A DNA stretch of 7,362 nt from positions 1 to 7,362 of the forward strand of contig JALWJU010000117.1 in assembly GCA_026997055.1 (NCBI GenBank), written 5' to 3'. Shown in pieces: positions 6,261 to 7,362 of this stretch. The notes under the pieces were generated by a model. The model made no database searches. It saw nothing but the letters and a program-made list of their open reading frames with translations, and had not been told where the DNA came from. A program made the translations under genes and the position numbers. Position 1 is the first letter of the stretch. Each line of letters opens with the position of its first letter. Source of the stretch: Paracoccaceae bacterium (lineage in GTDB: Bacteria > Pseudomonadota > Alphaproteobacteria > Rhodobacterales > Rhodobacteraceae).

Positions 6261-7362
6261 ATGACCGATTTCAGCGCCACCAGACAGATGTTTCACCTGC
6301 CCGAAGGGGTGATCTACCTCGATGGCAATTCGCTCGGCCCCCTGCCGCGCGCCGCCGCCGCGCGGCTCGGGCAATGCGCACGCGAGGAATGGGGCGAGAT
6401 GCTGATCACCGCCTGGAACCGGGCCGGCTGGATGGAGCAGCCCGCCCGCATCGGCGACCGGATCGCCCGGCTGATCGGCGCCGAGCCGGGCCATGTGGTG
6501 CTGGGCGATACGCTCTCGATCAAGCTCTACCAGGCACTGGCAAGCGCGCTGGAGATGCGCCCGGAGCGCCGGGTGATCCTCTCGGACAGCGGCAATTTCC
6601 CGAGCGACCTCTACATGGCCCAAGGGCTGATCGCCTCGCTGGGGCGCGGCCACCGGCTGGTGACCCCGCCGCCTGAGGAGGTGGCAGAGCATATCAGCGA
6701 GGAGGTCGCGGTGCTGATGCTGACCGAGGTCGATTACCGCACCGGCCGGCGCCACGACATGAAGGCGCTCACCCGCGCCGCCCATGCAGCGGGCGCGCTG
6801 GTGATCTGGGATCTCGCCCATTCCGCTGGCGCGCTGCCGGTGGATCTTGCCGCCGCCGGCGCCGATTTCGCCGTGGGCTGCACCTACAAGTACCTCAATG
6901 GCGGCCCCGGCGCGCCCGCCTTCATCTACACCGCCCCGCGCCTTGCGGAACGCGCGCGCCCGGCGCTCGCGGGCTGGCTCGGCCATGAGGCGCCCTTTGC
7001 CTTCGCGCCCGAATACCGCCCCGCACCCGGCATCGAGCGGATGCGCGTGGGCACGCCCCCGGTGCTGCAGATGGCCGCGCTCGATGCGGCGATGGACATC
7101 TGGGACGGGGTGGACATGGACGCGCTGCGCGCCCGCTCCATTGCGCTTTCCGAGCGCTTCATCGCCGCTGTCGAGGCCAGCTGCCCCGAACTCACCCTCG
7201 CCTCCCCGCGCGCGCCGGAGCAGCGCGGCAGCCAGGTCTCCTTCCGTTTCGAGCACGGCTATGCCGCCATGCAGGCGCTGATCGCCCGCGGCGTGATCGG
7301 CGACTTTCGCGCGCCCGACATCATGCGCTTCGGCATCACCCCGCTCTATATCGACGAAACCG
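6261..7362 (+). CDS. kynU: Kynureninase (3' truncated by window)
   Basis: The frame is open from ATG 6261 to the window end (367 codons); the family is about 400-420 residues, so some 30-50 are missing. Kynureninase is a PLP fold-type I enzyme that cleaves L-kynurenine to anthranilate and L-alanine (or 3-hydroxykynurenine to 3-hydroxyanthranilate) in tryptophan breakdown. Seen: YLDGNSLGPLP (19-29), DTLSIKLYQAL (83-93) in the phosphate-binding part, the aromatic stacking motif NFPSD (112-116), WDLAHSAGALPVDL (183-196) with Asp184 for the pyridine nitrogen, CTYKYLNGGPG (207-217) with Lys210 as Schiff-base lysine, GWLGH (238-242), RVGTPP (262-267), RGSQVSFRF (322-330, often RGSH) and the C-terminal DIMRFGITPLY. 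The start is preceded by GAGG at 5 bases and places YLDGNSLG where the family has it. It faces the ABC importer across a 169-base shared regulatory region. Anthranilate-pathway genes probably follow downstream but are not visible. Confidence 0.95.
   Translation, partial: MTDFSATRQMFHLPEGVIYLDGNSLGPLPRAAAARLGQCAREEWGEMLITAWNRAGWMEQPARIGDRIARLIGAEPGHVVLGDTLSIKLYQALASALEMRPERRVILSDSGNFPSDLYMAQGLIASLGRGHRLVTPPPEEVAEHISEEVAVLMLTEVDYRTGRRHDMKALTRAAHAAGALVIWDLAHSAGALPVDLAAAGADFAVGCTYKYLNGGPGAPAFIYTAPRLAERARPALAGWLGHEAPFAFAPEYRPAPGIERMRVGTPPVLQMAALDAAMDIWDGVDMDALRARSIALSERFIAAVEASCPELTLASPRAPEQRGSQVSFRFEHGYAAMQALIARGVIGDFRAPDIMRFGITPLYIDET

Noticed and set aside
6165..7256. 363-codon open frame on the minus strand opposite kynU
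   Set aside because: The plus-strand frame is an unmistakable kynureninase that runs off the window end. The antisense product has no motif and would also cover the shared regulatory region.

Overview
The window is high-GC DNA (about two thirds G+C by eye), densely packed and rich in long antisense shadow ORFs. Gene content points to an alphaproteobacterium, most likely Rhodobacterales (roseobacter/Paracoccus type). This rests on an alphaproteobacterial-style ureide cluster next to an NCS2 purine permease, and on an intergenic block resembling a short repeat I recall as common after stop codons in that order. No mobile element, CRISPR array, tRNA or rRNA was seen.

Layout. (1) Positions 1-2256, plus strand: the end of a purine-catabolism operon, with the C-terminal cupin half of (S)-ureidoglycine aminohydrolase (cut by the window start), ureidoglycolate lyase (allA, overlapping it by ATGA) and an NCS2 uric acid/xanthine-type permease, closed by a UUCG hairpin terminator. 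(2) Positions 2324-3484, minus strand: a URO-D superfamily protein that is not HemE and looks like a corrinoid-type methyltransferase relative. (3) Positions 3645-6091, minus strand: a complete polar-amino-acid ABC importer operon in the order binding protein, permease (GTG start), ATPase. (4) Position 6261 to the window end, plus strand: kynureninase (kynU), divergent from the importer and cut at its 3' end.

How the parts work together. The first block takes up a purine and finishes ring-opened urate catabolism: ureidoglycine to ureidoglycolate to glyoxylate plus urea. The last two blocks share a 169-bp divergent intergenic region holding a perfect 19-bp palindrome and a degenerate repeat of its right half. 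This suggests co-regulation of kynureninase with an alpha-amino-acid importer, possibly for kynurenine or tryptophan-type substrates; that link is inference. The URO-D-like gene has its own candidate promoter and no clear tie to either side.

No wholly new multi-gene system is evident. The best leads are the kynU/importer pairing with its operator, the unassigned URO-D-like enzyme, and the repeat block between the importer and that enzyme.
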